Source: Phoronis australis (lineage: Eukaryota > Phoronida > Phoronidae). Taken from it: a stretch of DNA of 64,000 nucleotides. Below the pieces are notes generated by a model. It was not told the origin of the DNA, made no database searches, and worked only from the letters and a program-made list of their open reading frames with translations. The DNA lies in the NCBI GenBank assembly GCA_002633005.1, contig NMRA01000047.1, forward strand, positions 769,326-833,325. The letters run 5' to 3'. Numbering within the stretch: the first letter of the stretch is position 1; each line of letters opens with the position of its first letter. This document shows positions 14,401 to 29,400 of the stretch, in pieces. The position numbers and the translations under genes were made by a program.

Positions 14401-17400
14401 ACTAGCTAAGACTGGATCAAGTCGCACTGTGTGAAACTTCCAGCAAATTTTGACAGAAACCACACATCACTACACATTGTACTTTTTGTTAACTTTAACC
14501 AAGCGTCAATTTTCACTAATTTCTCAACAAAACCAAGTAAAAAACAGTTTTACTCTGATATTCAAATGGTCTACACCGTGTGGGTATCATAACGCAGCAT
14601 TTGGTAAAATACGATTTTTTGCACTCAAAAAGTCAGCTTTCGAAAGGAATGTAAATTCTGGCAACTATTCATGTGAAAAATAACTGAAGAATCTCAGAAT
14701 TAAGTACTACGATAACCCTCATTTCATTCATGCACAACCATTAACCAATGTAGTCTGTTTGCTAGACTACAGGGGAACCAAATGTGTTGACTGCAAAACA
14801 TTTTAAATAAAATGGGTAGACAAATCTACTCTAAATGTTAACCCACATATATAACAAGACAAGCTTTCAGGGAATCTTTTTGCAGGACACAACAGTACTG
14901 ACAGACCACATAAGGCATTGAAGCCTCGTCGTCTACATCAGCACCATCGTGACTCACCTCGACAAAGGCGATAGGAAAGATGCCGATTCTGTCGCCATGT
15001 TTACCCTCCGCCCAGTTATCATCAACACGACGTATCACAGTTAGCACTTCATCCTACAACACACCAACAGAGGTCAGGGCACACTGAAATGGAACTTTGT
15101 GCTTACTAGAATACACAAAACATGAGAAAGGCAGCTAACGATGTCAAGTCGACATTGGCCTACTTTATGATCCTTCCATGCCTGAGTTTAGGGGACACAG
15201 TTAAAAGTAGTTCTGGGAGTGCAATATGGAAAACAATACCCTGTGGCCATATTGCACTCATCTTATTCAACGTGTATGAGATGAAATGGATTTCTCAAGT
15301 TATTGAAAGTGGAAAATCCGAGACTCTACACTTGTCCACTGCACGCCACTCCCAAGCTATGGCAGATATTCATTTATACAGCCGAGTCAGCTCCAGCAAA
15401 GCTTTACACAGTTACAAAAGCCCGGTGCTGAACGCACAATCCTTCAGTTCCAATACTACTAGAACCACTGAGGCAAAGATGTGTCACTGATGTTCCTACG
15501 TATAAATCAAGTATGACATGGAGCTGAAACAAGAGGAAGACTTTACCTTGGAAAATTTTAAACAATCTTTCTCATTCTCATCAATTTCAAAGTCGAACAG
15601 AGCCTTGCACTTTGGAGTGGGTGATGGAAGCTTGTTGATAACCTGTAAGAATACAAGTTACTGTCAATGGTACCAGCAGATGTCTTCAAACAGCCTTTGA
15701 TTTCTGGCCACGAGCACATTTTTATCTAACACTACAAAGTGGCTGAATGTAACCGACCTTCCCCACTCCCATTCAAGTGGCTAGGTGAGCAAATCTCTGC
15801 GTGTGCCTATTGGTGCACAAGCAAGCTGTTGTACATGCACTAAATGGGTCACAGCTTGTTCCTTCCACAGATGAGGAAATTGGGTTTGAGAAGAAATGAT
15901 GGTTCATAATTGCTAAAGACTATGCTTGATACATAAAGCGACCAGTCGGGTAAAGTCAATGATTCAGGCTGGTCTCAAGCAATAACAAGTCATTCCTACC
16001 CAAGAACAGAAGTCATTACCAAGCTCTGGATGAAACAATTTCAGAATGGTAACTTGTCTGAATGATTTTTGACAGAAGTCAGCTTTAACAGACTGTATAC
16101 ACATACAGCTCTCCGTGCAAGAACCACTGAACAACCACTGTACCTGAACATAACTAATGGGGAAGAAACCACACTGTCCACTGAGCTCGCCGTGGAACCA
16201 GTTCTCGTCAACTTTCTTCTTGAGAAGAATAATGTCACCCTTCTTGAAGGACAAGTCCCTGAAATGAAGTCAGTTGTAGTTCATTGAAAAGGTCAAGTCA
16301 AATTGTAATAGTACAAGTCAACACCATGACACAAGTCAACACCACAATACAAGTCAAAACCACGATATAAGTCAACACCATGGTATAAGCCAACACCAAG
16401 GTATAAGCCAACACCAAGGTATAAGCCAAAAGCCAACACCAAGGTATAAGCCAACACCAAGGTATAAGTCAACACCAAGGTATAAGTCAACACCAAGGTA
16501 TAAGCCAACACCACGGTACAAGTCAACACCACGGTACAAGTCAACACCACCGTATAAGTCAACACCACGGTATAACTCAACACCACGGTATAAGTCAACA
16601 CCAAGGTATAAGCCAACACCAAGGTATACCGTAATCGTTCGGGTTAACGCCCATGCTCAGTTAACCGCCCACCCCTACTTTAGGTGGATTTTCGATTTAA
16701 CTGCCCACTGCTCGGTTAACCGCCCCCCTGCTATTTTTGAAGATTTCCAATTAAGCGCCCACCTCTCGGTTAAGCGCCCATCCCCTACTTTTGACGATTG
16801 GTGATTACCGCCCTGTGCTAATAGGAAACGCGAATCCCCGACCTTTTAGATTAAGATCGATGATAACATTGAGTGCAACGACGGCCTCAGAGACCGCGGT
16901 TTAGCAATGTGAATTATGATACCAGTAACAAATTATTGTAACGGGTCATCGATTAACTTCAAAATGTAATACTTGAACACTTTGTCACTTTCTTTTCTTC
17001 TCATGTTCGCAAACTTTAGGAACCGCGCTGGCGTCTACANNNNNNNNNNNNNNNNNNNNNNNNNNNNNNNNNNNNNNNNNNNNNNNNNNNNNNNNNNNNN
17101 NNNNNNNNNNNNNNNNNNNNNNNNNNNNNNNNNNNNNNNNNNNNNNNNNNNNNNNNNNNNNNNNNNNNNNNNNNNNNNNNNNNNNNNNNNNNNNNNNNNN
17201 NNNNNNNNNNNNNNNNNNNNNNNNNNNNNNNNNNNNNNNNNNNNNNNNNNNNNNNNNNNNNNNNNNNNNNNNNNNNNNNNNNNNNNNNNNNNNNNNNNNN
17301 NNNNNNNNNNNNNNNNNNNNNNNNNNNNNNNNNNNNNNNNNNNNNNNNNNNNNNNNNNNNNNNNNNNNNNNNNNNNNNNNNNNNNNNNNNNNNNNNNNNN

Positions 17401-20400
17401 NNNNNNNNNNNNNNNNNNNNNNNNNNNNNNNNNNNNNNNNNNNNNNNNNNNNNNNNNNNNNNNNNNNNNNNNNNNNNNNNNNNNNNNNNNNNNNNNNNNN
17501 NNNNNNNNNNNNNNNNNNNNNNNNNNNNNNNNNNNNNNNNNNNNNNNNNNNNNNNNNNNNNNNNNNNNNNNNNNNNNNNNNNNNNNNNNNNNNNNNNNNN
17601 NNNNNNNNNNNNNNNNNNNNNNNNNNNNNNNNNNNNNNNNNNNNNNNNNNNNNNNNNNNNNNNNNNNNNNNNNNNNNNNNNNNNNNNNNNNNNNNNNNNN
17701 NNNNNNNNNNNNNNNNNNNNNNNNNNNNNNNNNNNNNNNNNNNNNNNNNNNNNNNNNNNNNNNNNNNNNAAATTTCACGTTTAAGCGCCCATGTCTGGTT
17801 AACCGCCCACCCCCGATTTTTTGGATTCGCCAATTTAACCGCCCAGGGCGTTAACCCGAACGATTACTGTAAGTGATTGCCACGATACAAGTCAACGCCA
17901 TGATACAAGTCAACACCACGATACAAGTCAACACTGTGATATAAGTCAACACCACGGTATAAGTCAACACTAAGATGCAAGTCAACACCAAGGAATAAGT
18001 GAGCACCACGATATAAGTCAATACCAAGGTATAAGTCAACACCACGTAAGCCACCAACTGCACTTGAAATCTAGTTAATGACAGGAAAAACTCAATTACA
18101 CAAATCATTGCTAAATTGGATGTGACTCATGTTATCACCATTAGGAGGTGACCCAATTGTCATGAAGCAAGTTTATGGAAGTTTATGTCATTCCAATAAC
18201 ATTACATAGCATTACAATTATCAAATGGGATGCAGAAACAAAATTAAGACTAAGAGAAGACAGACATCAAAGCTGCGCGCTGACCAACCAACTCATCTGA
18301 TTGATCTGTCAATCGATATGAAAATAAAAAATGACCACGGTTATCCAATAAAATAGACTTCTGATATGGAAGAAATAGTCTGTAGTACGCAGTCGCGGCA
18401 AAAACCAGCTCTTTCAAGATGAGATATACATTTAATTTGTCTTAATTGCAAACAACATCAAAGAAACAGACTTGTGTTGCCTTTTCTGTAGAAAGCAGTT
18501 CTTGGTGATGTTGGGTCTCTCAAGCAGAGGTTTGCTTCATCGCAATATTACAAGAAATATCAATTTCAAATTTAAAACAACTCAGCTTTACAACAGCTCT
18601 CTGCAACTGATGATCAAATAGACCCTAAGAGCAGGGCAAATGGTTTTGACGACCCTTACTTAAAACTTATTCTAAGAGACATGTTGAAGACATTTAAGAA
18701 GAGAGCTTGACCTGGGTAGAGTTCGATAACGCTAGGACCTTGCTAGAAAAGCAAAACTTCGCAAGATTACGTGAGATATTGGTGTATATTTAAAAATAAT
18801 TGATCTTGCTGTGATAGATACTGAATTCTACATAGGTCACAATTTACTGGAAATCAATAAAAAGAATCTTATGAAGGAAACCATGACAAAAATCACATTG
18901 TGTAAATACGAGTGCACTGATCAAACAGAGAAGAGTACATTGAGTGGCCACGCAAAATAAAAAACAGAATTAATGAATTCATGCTGAAGTATTTGTACTT
19001 TGAAGTTATTGAACTAGACTGTGGGGGAATTATAGGTCACCCAAATAGTGAGACTATGCAATGGGATGTCATGAGTGTGCATCATTGACGGCACACTATT
19101 GCGATACTTATGGTAAAAATTCTCCTGTTCGGGACAGTTGAAAATTAATTATTTTGCTCAAGGTAGTTTTTACCAAATTTTAGACATAGGAAGTATTGGC
19201 CGTCCCAAATTAGTTACGAACTACGACACACTATCATTCACTTAGATGTTACAAGTTACAGGAGCCTGTTAAAATATTTCATCAGTAGCTATTTGACTCA
19301 CGAAAATAAAATGTTACATCGGCAATATATCTTTAAGTCTTATTTCAGATTCTCCAGATGCACAACGCAGTGTCTGCAATTTTAGAAATAAGATGACTAC
19401 CAAATTGCCAATGTCCTAATCTTCGCAATAAAAAAATAAATTTCAGCTCAAATTTTGGTGACCCAAATTTTAGAGACTGTCACAAACTGTAGCCACCAGG
19501 TCCCGACAGAGGTTGTAACCTTACATGACCCTGGGGTTACCATAGGTCAAAAAGAAATTAATGAAGGGGCATGGATGGTGATTGGCTCATTATTTGTAAT
19601 TGAGATGGGATTTATTGGTCAACTAATTTTATGCACCATTGTATTTGAAGTTCTCGGGGGGNGGGGGGGGGGGGGAACACAGATCATAACCACAAGCAGC
19701 ATATCAGACAAAACGACAAAACATAGCGTTGCACTTCAGATTCACATGAAACTTTCACAAACTATGCATTATAGTACTCTGTGTTATAAAACGGTATTAG
19801 GAATTGTTTTTAAAATGTTCCACTTTCGAATGAGGATTTATCAAAAACAGAATTTTTGTGGTTTTTATGAAAAAAACAACTCTTAACTCGTAACAGCATT
19901 TTAGGGATTTCAGCAGGAACATTTACATCAAACAAAATAAGGCCATGTTATTGTTATCGTTGTTTCGATATGGATGTACCTTTCCAATTTTTGCTAAATT
20001 TTAAAGAAATGGTAACATGACTTAAGCAACAGCAGATTGGTAAAAAGTCAAAAATCAAATTCTACAGGCTTTCCACTTTGAAATCTTTAGTTCTGCAAAT
20101 ATTTGACTAAATACACGGAAGTGTTGATAAGGTCCTACATGACCTTAAGAGTCACTTCTCAGGAGGGATCCCACGGGATCTAACAGACTTGCACTTGTCA
20201 CCTTACACAACATGCAAGACAAATAAAGCTCAGTGGGAACTCACTGTCACACAAACAACTGAGTGTCCTGGGCAGACACTTGTCCTGTTTAAAGCAAAAT
20301 TGGGCAGGCTTTCGCCAACAAAATAAAACAGCCGCTGTGACAATAGAACAACTGAATAGAAACCAACACAGCTCAGAGCCTAGATCGCCAAGAATAACAG

Positions 20401-23400
20401 AACAACTATGTTTAGATTCATGCCAACCAAAACAACACCCCTCTACCACTCAACAGCCGTTTGTTTTGTTGACCATGAAAGCCATCAGTTCTCTAAGAAT
20501 TCATTCATAAGTGGCTGAAGTCCCCTAAAACATTATACAGTCTTAGCTAGGAACACTGATCTATGATGGAGTACTTAGGACAACTTGCACAGACACCAAC
20601 ACTCCAAACATGAAAAAGCCGGACATCTGGATCTAGGAAACCACACACTAACAGCCCAGAAAAGTCATGTTTTTTGTTTTTGGTTATGCCTGTGGGGAAG
20701 AAGGGTATACACTGCATGTTAACACCAACATAAGCAGCCACGTATTAACAAAAAAGCATGACCATGAATTTATCACCGCGCATGTCAGAAAGCGGTGCAT
20801 TCTCATGCTGTGGCAGGACACGGGACGGAGCCCCATCAAGCGGGATGATCCCACCAAAAGCGGGACTTTTGGCGACGGTGGAGCTTAGCTGTAAGCCTTG
20901 TTGGCCGAAAACATTCCTGTGACTAAATGACTATGGAGTTGATATGGAAGACACACTCCTGACATCTGGTGGGGTACGGCTGAGCAGTCTCTAGTTCCTT
21001 CTCTGCAACTCTCCAATCCTTCCACAGACATAAGAAAATTAAGGCCTATTTCTAGAACCCAGACATGAAAATTGTCAAGGCCCAGTCCAGTCCTGCAATT
21101 CTTCCATATCCAATTCAAATTCACATTTTCCTTCTCTCAACTACTAACCATATACAGGACCCTGCCACATGAACATAGTTCGTACTACAGAGTTCTCAAG
21201 AACTCTGGGACCGTGCACTAAGGCAGTGTGGGAACCGAATAAATGTTGAATGTTGGAACAACGTGCTACAACCTGAGTAAGAATCTCATGGACAGTGTTG
21301 CATTCAATGCATGTTTTTGGGAAAGTTTCTAGTATCTGCACGTCCTCAGCCCATTTTCAAGACTAAAGGACATGTTCGGACGATCTGAGAACGAATTTGA
21401 AAGGTCCCAATGGAGTGGTTCCCAGATCCACTATCTCCCTTCTATCACAATGGATACAAATTCAAACAACGTGCTCGCTGATTTCTACAGAGTGTGAAAG
21501 TGGTTCCACTCAGAGAAATCACTCCAAAAAGAAATACGTCCCCACGGACACCTACCCTGGCTCTTTGCCATCATAGTTGAAAAGCGCCTTGGCACTTGGC
21601 TGTGTATTAGCTGCGACCTGGAAATACAAAATAGGCACAGCTTAGCATGGTACATTGTAGGCAAGTTAAATGCAGCTGTTCAGAATAATTAACAGTGCAA
21701 CACAACACCAAGGCAACAGTGAGGTAGAATAAACCAAATACACTATTAGGCTGAAGTGTGCACAAATATTCATCAATGACCAATTACAACCATTTTGTGT
21801 TTACGTCCATAGATTTATAAAATTTTCTGTATATGGAATTCCTGCTTCAAAACTAACCCATATTCATTTTTACATCGTATTTATTCTACACAACATAACA
21901 GTTTTGGCATTTCTTTAGATTTTTTGGTTACGACAGCATTCAAAATGCCAAGACAACTCTATCTTCATGCAGGCACATAAGGGCACATTTGCAGTATAGC
22001 AATCTGCAGTGCAGGTCACCCTGGCAATCAAACACAGCTATTCCAACAATGTCCCACAACAGTCCAGTTCCCACACAACCAAGACATTGATCCTACAGTC
22101 AAGGGTCAAGTCAATCCAGGCAGCCAGTGTTGTGCTAATTAGTGGTTAATGAGTCTACCACTGGCTGGGTGGAGCCCAATAGGCTCTCACTGCCATATTA
22201 TACAGCATGTTGAGTGAACTGGTGGAAACAATCAACAGAGATCATTTGACATCAGAGACTTATCAGTCAAGGATGGAATCCAACAATGCCAACAAGTCTC
22301 AATGAAAGATGGCAAATGGCTTGCTGATGGTAGTAGTTGGCAGACAATGTTACTCCTGGAATGAGTTGTCACTAGGTTTGGAGGCTGCGTGCAACTTACT
22401 CCATTTGTGACAACTTACTTCAAAAAGCACCCACTGCTCGGGTAAGCGCTCACTCCCGTTTTAGGGTTTCCCAATTTAAGCGCACAGGGCGTTAACCCGC
22501 AAGTTTACTGTACTTTTCTGTTATCACAACAAAATTAGTGTCGTCGGTATTCCGAAATAGAATTAATTTTAAATACTCAATCAAATTGAAATACTGATAC
22601 AAAAATAGATTATCCACGCAAAAACATTGTGAAATGCCAAATTAATGAGAAAGTTAAAAACATGTTAAGGTAAAGACCCTCCCTCTGTACATCATGTAAA
22701 ACTTAAGCAACCCACAGGGCTCAGCAAAAGGTAAACACCTTTGAACTTTGGTGCCTCAATACAAGGGGACTTTGTGCTGTTCAACAACATAAGTATGAGA
22801 GAAACATTTAATTCTTAAAAGTGTCAATAACCCTTGGCCCATTGTATAGTACGAACAACAATGACCCCCTCAAGAGACTTGACAGAGGCTCTGAAAACAT
22901 AGCCTGCTGTTTGAACTTTTATTCAAGAAATTCAAAACCATGTTATTTAACATAGCAGATATAACTATCCAGCAAGATGTTAGTTATTTCAATAAACTTC
23001 ATATTCCTATAAGTTTATTTTTAATGCCATAACAAAATAAAAAGTTAGGAGTTATCAAAGTCGTTAATATTTCACTGAAAGACTGGATAAATTACAAACC
23101 GAAGTTACTTTTTTCCAAAACACGCAGTAGCTTTCAAAATTAACTGGACAAACTCCACCAAATTATGATGAAGGTCTTGCCCGAATTAATTGGCAGTTTA
23201 GTCAAGCCTTAGTTGTAACAAGTCAGCGTTTATGTCAAAATTAAGTTGCAGTTTGATGTAACAATAATGTTATTTTTTAATGGATTTGTACAGTTAGTTG
23301 TTGCGATTTTGACAAATTGTGTGGAGCAGCATCCTTTGAGATTCAGACAAAAATGGATGTTTAGTTGTAGTTTTCTGTCAAATTTCGATGTTGTCCAGTA

Positions 23401-26400
23401 TATTTTGAACACTTCAGACTTATATCTTCTTCCAAGTAAATCAATTAACCACATAGATACAAAGACAAAACACTTGAACTAAAATCTTCTAACAAAGACA
23501 CAGAAGGCAACCTCGCCTCTATCAATCTCTAGTCTTCCATACAGACATGTGAACCAAGGCCTGTACTTGAGACTCATAACAAGTGGTGAATCCTTCAGGC
23601 TAATATTTCAAAGGATTCTGGCTTCATACCGCTGGCTTAGGTCCACAATGGAAAGTCAAAACAGTGACAGGCAGCCATGGGACAGTGAACAGCAGTGTGG
23701 TAATACATTGATACTCCAACTATCCAGAGAAGTTATTCAACAGATTCACTTATAACTGAGGGGTGGATTTAACGACGCAGGACAATAACACTTGGGCCGA
23801 CAAATCTTGGCTTATGGAATGGAAAAATGCAAGCTTACAGTTAACCCTTTAACAACGGCCATTTTCTGGTCCACACCAGCAAAGTATTGAGTTTACAAAA
23901 GAAATGCTTGTTTTTCAACTAAATTAATGCATAATTTGTGTGGCCGTGCGTGATCTCGACCAAGATGGAAGAAACTTGGTCTCCAGAACCCATCCCTCAC
24001 TGAAGCAGAGAAGATTTGGTGCAAGTTTTGTTTGAACAAGACAAGAATACTTTCCTAACCTTGCTGACACAAAGGAACAGTTTAGGACAGAGATCACCTG
24101 TTAAGAATGCAGTAGTGTTTAGGAGATTGGTCCCAACAACGCCTCCACTAAATTATGAATTTTGTTCTAATGGACCAAAATGCATATGGTTATATTTTGA
24201 AACTGCCGAGTCCAAACACTAACCAATGCCTAAGAGTTTCCTGCAACTTACTGAACATGTGGCCAATTAAATTATTCCATTTCATTGACTTGGAATACCT
24301 TGTAAGCTGTTCACAACAGCCAAATGGTCCCCAATACCTCCAAGAGCATTTGCCAAAGGACAAGGGATATGGTAAAATCTCGCCAATTTCGAACAAAATT
24401 AATTGCCAAAATTGCCCCTTTTTATTTCTTAAGGAATTCTAACATTGCTGTGAGTTCAGACAATTTTTCAAGACATTATCTGATGTTAGCTGTGGAATAG
24501 AACTTGAACATGGAGGAGCAATAATTTGGTGTTAAATAACTTTTATGAAAAACGCGAGAAAATAAAATGTCACTTGTCTTCCATATTGTGTCCTACATTG
24601 ATCAGATTTTATGGTAACCACGATGAATGGAAAGTGATTGAATCACCAAAACTTCCCAAGAGAAACAACAAAGGAAGGCTTTTAGACATAAGAAGGCTAC
24701 ATGCTAAGCACAGGTCATTGAATGTAAAAATACATACTTTACTTAGTGGTTATAATAGAAACTAATTACTATATCTTATTGTAAGTGTGCTTCTTTTGAG
24801 ATATGATTCTTGCGTTACTCTTGAACATACAGGACTAAAGGATGAAGACCTCCAGATTTGAACAAATGAGTTTTTCACTTGGCATAAGGCCATACTTGTT
24901 GGCGTTAGCACCCACAGGGTGCTTAAATTGAGGAACTAAAAATCAGGGTGTGAGTATCAAGCCGAGCATGGGCTATTAAAACGAATTTTGCGAGAAGTCG
25001 ATTTGGGTAAATGCATTGAACTCGCATGTGTACCATACTCAAATAAACCATTGCAGCAGATTACCTGTAGGGTAAGACAGTTTCGTACCTTTTGAGAGTT
25101 AAAATTCACTAGAGGCGCATTCACTAAGACACGGGAACTTTCAAGAGAAGTCCCGTTTGTATAAATTGGGGAGGGCATTTAGCTGAGTGGTAAAAATTTG
25201 GAAATTTCATGGGTGGGCGTTAAGCCAAACAGAGCATTAACCATGGTAATTATGGCAACACCAATCATGGCAAAGGTACAGCTGAAGAAGCTAACCAGCA
25301 TCAGCATTTTCTCAAGTCATTCAAGCATTAACTTGAACCAGGCACATCCCTTGTTGGCCAATGTGTTTCAATGCTAAACAAGAAACTTACAAACTACCCT
25401 AAGCTGCTCATAAGTTTTGAATTAGAAACCAAAGTTATATTATGAAGAGATTATCCAGAGGCATGGCAAGTAGGGGTCACATACCTGAGTATTACACAGT
25501 AATGGAAGAAATGGGGTCCATAACCAGGCTTCTGTCAAAAAATACTAACTATTGTTATATATTGCATACCCCTACAGAGTTAAAGTCGAAGATTTTACTT
25601 TGTTACTCACTGGAATGAGAAGTGATTTCTGCACTGGGAAAAACACGACTCGAGGTCACATTTAGTATATTTTTAGAAAATTGCCAGCAAGGTTAAGCTT
25701 ACTTGACACTGGCCTAGAGCAGATGCTAACTTAGGTCCCCAGGAATCCCCTCTAAGGAACAATTCCAAGTCAAATTTTCTAACCGCAAGTGGTCAAAATC
25801 AATAGACTTTTTGACAGATGTTAGGTCCACAGCAATTCAAGTCACACTGAGACCAGCACAGGTTTTTGTGTGAAGGTTCAATTTCACACTGGAGTGGCAC
25901 TGTTTATCCAGACCAACCCCTCACACATCTTGTTGGAGACCAGACAAATCTTGATGAAAGGTTTGAATAACATCAGGACTAACAGAGGGCTTATTGCATA
26001 AGATTGGGTAATCTAGAACAAACTAGCATTGATTCACTTGCCACATTATTTCCTGTCTTACATAAAGGCAATTTCTATCTCAAATGAACAAGCCAGATGC
26101 TTAACAATCCCAGATCAAACCTTCACATTTATTCCATGACTGTTGAAAAGCTAACAAAAGTGCTGACAGAACTGTGTTCATTCATGTCCTTGAAATGACC
26201 CATTAATCAATTACCGGTATCGCAGAAATCCTCATTTCTCAAAAAGACAAGGTTTTGGCCCTTCACTCCAGACATCTCGAACCATCTGCAGAATTCGCAA
26301 TAAGTTCATTCATTCACTCAAACGATTACAATGCATTATAAGACAAAAATTTTTTTAACAGAAGAAAAAGTTAGACCACATAGTCTACTTTGGCACATCA

Positions 26401-29400
26401 GTGAATTGCAACAAATCACACAAATGAATCAACTACCAATAAAACTTTGGCACAGAATGTAAATAACTTTTTAGTGTAAACAAAAATCATTCCACCCATA
26501 TGGCCAGACACCACATATTCCCATATTTTTACACATGGCCTCAAGCCCATTCACAAAAACAATCAATCACTGTCCAACAAGGGTGTCAATTTACTGGGCC
26601 ACATGTTGAAAATCCCCTACTAGCCATGTATGCTTACTTGCCAGCCATGTTTTTTATATCACGATTTACGGTGGTAAAGTGACCTACATAATTTGCATAT
26701 TTGGTATAAGGCAACAGTCCTTCCATCAAATGTGTACAAATGTAGAAAATCTGACATGATGTGTTGTGATTGACCCCTACATTTGTGTAGCAAACTCGGG
26801 TAAGAGCTCAAGATTTCGACTAAAATCTCAAAATTTCGAATTCAGACATTTAGTCTTCATATGGGTGTCATCAAGTCCAAACTGGAATAAATATCCACCC
26901 AAGCCTTTGAGTAGTGGAGCACAGAATAATTGACACTTATGAGTTCACACAAAAGTAGAATAACAAATGGCAAAAAAATTTCAAGTTCAATTAAAAAGAT
27001 TAGAGCGCGGTCCCAGAGTTTACTACATGGAGTAACAGTCCATCTTAGACATGGACGACAGTAATTCAACATCCATCCATTGGTTCAAGATGTTCGAACA
27101 AACATTTGTTCATTCTCGAAAAAGAAAATGCGCTGCCGTAACAGCATATGTTAACAATTGAATATCAAAGACAGGGCAACATCTGGTGGCAATCGTAGAA
27201 ACTAACTGAGGAGTACACAAATAATGTGAACAGATTGGGAGTAAGAAATAAGAAAAAACTAAAGATTATGAAAATTTTAGTCTATGTTTTGCACAGTGTA
27301 GATGTCTTTAAACAACACTTAGTAATGTTTACATTCATTATCTGCAGCAAAGTAATCAACCTTTAAAAGTGGAAAGTGACAATTTTGGCAATTATTTTTG
27401 TGCATAAGTAGTGGAGAATTACCGTATAATATATTCATACAAATGAAGAATGTGACTGAGACCATGGTCTTGTATTTTTACTGCTAGCCCACCATTACAC
27501 AACATTAAAAAGGGGAGATAAACATAATTTTGTCGGTACATATGTACCCAATCCATTATTCGCAGGTGTTTCCTTCCGTATACATTGTTTAGTGCATTTC
27601 ATTTTATCAGTTTAAAAGTAAAGGTTTGAGCATTCCCAATTACAGGGTAATAGCCAGTCTGCTTTCAGCAACATTACCTAGAAAATTACCCTAAGTACTC
27701 CCATTAATGCCCTGGGTGGTTAAATTGGCAAGCCAGGATATGAGCAGTGTTTACCCAAACATGGGTGCTTAACCTTAGCCAGTCAGTCACCCTGGCCACA
27801 TATGACCTTAGAAAGTAAAGCCCATAGCCCTTAAGTTTATAGAATTTGCTGCAAGGCTAGTTGCCGATGCCAAAGTTGGACCAGCACCCTCCAACCGAAA
27901 TTCGTATTTGAGTATCCAGTATGCTACTTGAACTAGGAGGAAAACATTTGTTGAAAACCTGCCTGGCAAATTCTAGGACTACAACCAGTTTTGACACGAC
28001 CTTTTAACATGGTGAAGAGGGACATAAACCTAAGATAGTCATGATTATGGCATCATTTCAATAGTTTTTGCAGCACCGTTTTTAAATCTTTGAAGATTCT
28101 ACCATGGATTTCAACATTTTCTATTATGTCTAAGTGACCTTAGGAAAGGTCACATAAGAACATAGTAATTGTCTTCCAGATGTTAGTTATGCAGCAATGA
28201 TAGACTGGGTCAACTGGTTGAGGGTATTTGCATTTTCAAGGTACCTAAACTACACAGTCAACGGACTCATAAACACGGGCACGGACGCATGAACACGACT
28301 CACGGACCTGCAAACACCGTCCACTGACTCACAGACATGGGAACGGACTCACAAAACACGATCCACGCACCCAAATACACAGGACACAGACTCATATTCA
28401 CGAGGAAACACGGTTAACAGACCGCCAAACACGGACTCATCGGATTCCTGGGTCAGCTGACATCTTCATTTTGTCAGTGACCCGTGTTTGGCGGTCCGTT
28501 AACCGTGTTTCCTTGTGAATATGAGTCCGTGTCCCGTGTATTTGGGTGCGTGGATCGTGTTTTGTGAGTCCATTCCAGTGTTTGTCAGTCAGTGGACGGA
28601 GTTTGCAGGTCCGTGAGTCGTGTTTATGAGTCCGTTGACCGTGTAGTTTAGGTACCTTGATTTTCAGTATGCTTGGGTCCAACTATAGTAGGGTAACTCT
28701 GCCTGCCACAGACATGTGTATCTGACACTGTGTGCTGCTCAACTAAAACTATTTACTCCTGGAAGGAGTTGTCGCCAGGTTTATTGTGGACGCACTTTGT
28801 GCTCGAGCAGCTTGAAACATGTGATGCTTACCGCGATTTATCGAAGTAGGGTAACTTGCCCAGCGCAAGTCATAGTATGGATGCAACTCTGTAGACAGGG
28901 CGGGAGAGGGGGTTACCAGCTATGTGCTTGTTCAGTCACACAAATAGGGGTGTCTAATCGTTTTTGCACCATATTTGTTGCAAAGTGCAAGGTGTGTTGT
29001 GTAGACATGACAGATTCAGTGTATTCACAAATTTGGAGTAGTCTAAGTTACTGTAGTAAAACATTCAACACCAAGCAAAACACTTTTTAAATAGTGAGCA
29101 CAACAAGACTACAAATTCATGTAACTGTTTCAGCTCTAAAGCAGTAATGTGTTACATCTGCAGTCTACCTTCCAAATTAACCTTTGCATATAAATTAGTT
29201 AAACATTTCAAGTTGCCTAGGAGATAATCTTGACTTATTATATAGTCAACCTATGCTAATTGGACATACAGAAAGACAGATGACCACTTTATGCAAGTCT
29301 AATCTGCAGCAACATTCAGTTACATCAAAAGCCAAATCTGTGAATCTTCTAATCATACGGTATCACACAGTATTTCCTTTCCGCTATCACCCGTTACTCA

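Larger units (their letters stand above)
21618..28236. other. SH3RF intron 1, distal part
   Basis: No exon or gene recognised. It holds a solo end of the GGTTAACGCCC family at 22430-22512 and decayed relatives around 24890-25245 and 27640-27780. The rest is AT-rich unique-looking sequence. Confidence 0.5.

Noticed and set aside
16293-16622. Hydrophobic 109-codon minus-strand ORF ([10 protein letters not shown] repeats)
   Set aside because: Encoded by the 18-bp minisatellite; not a membrane protein.
16973-17854. ORFs of 247-293 codons on both strands
   Set aside because: They consist almost wholly of N; the apparent length is an artefact of the assembly gap.
19455-19886. 143-codon plus-strand ORF
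   Set aside because: Crosses a poly-G run with an ambiguous base and runs into MITE sequence; no motif.
22120-22200. Possible tRNA from the GCCAGTG...CACTGGC hairpin
   Set aside because: Only a 7-bp stem; no A/B boxes or cloverleaf could be drawn on either strand.
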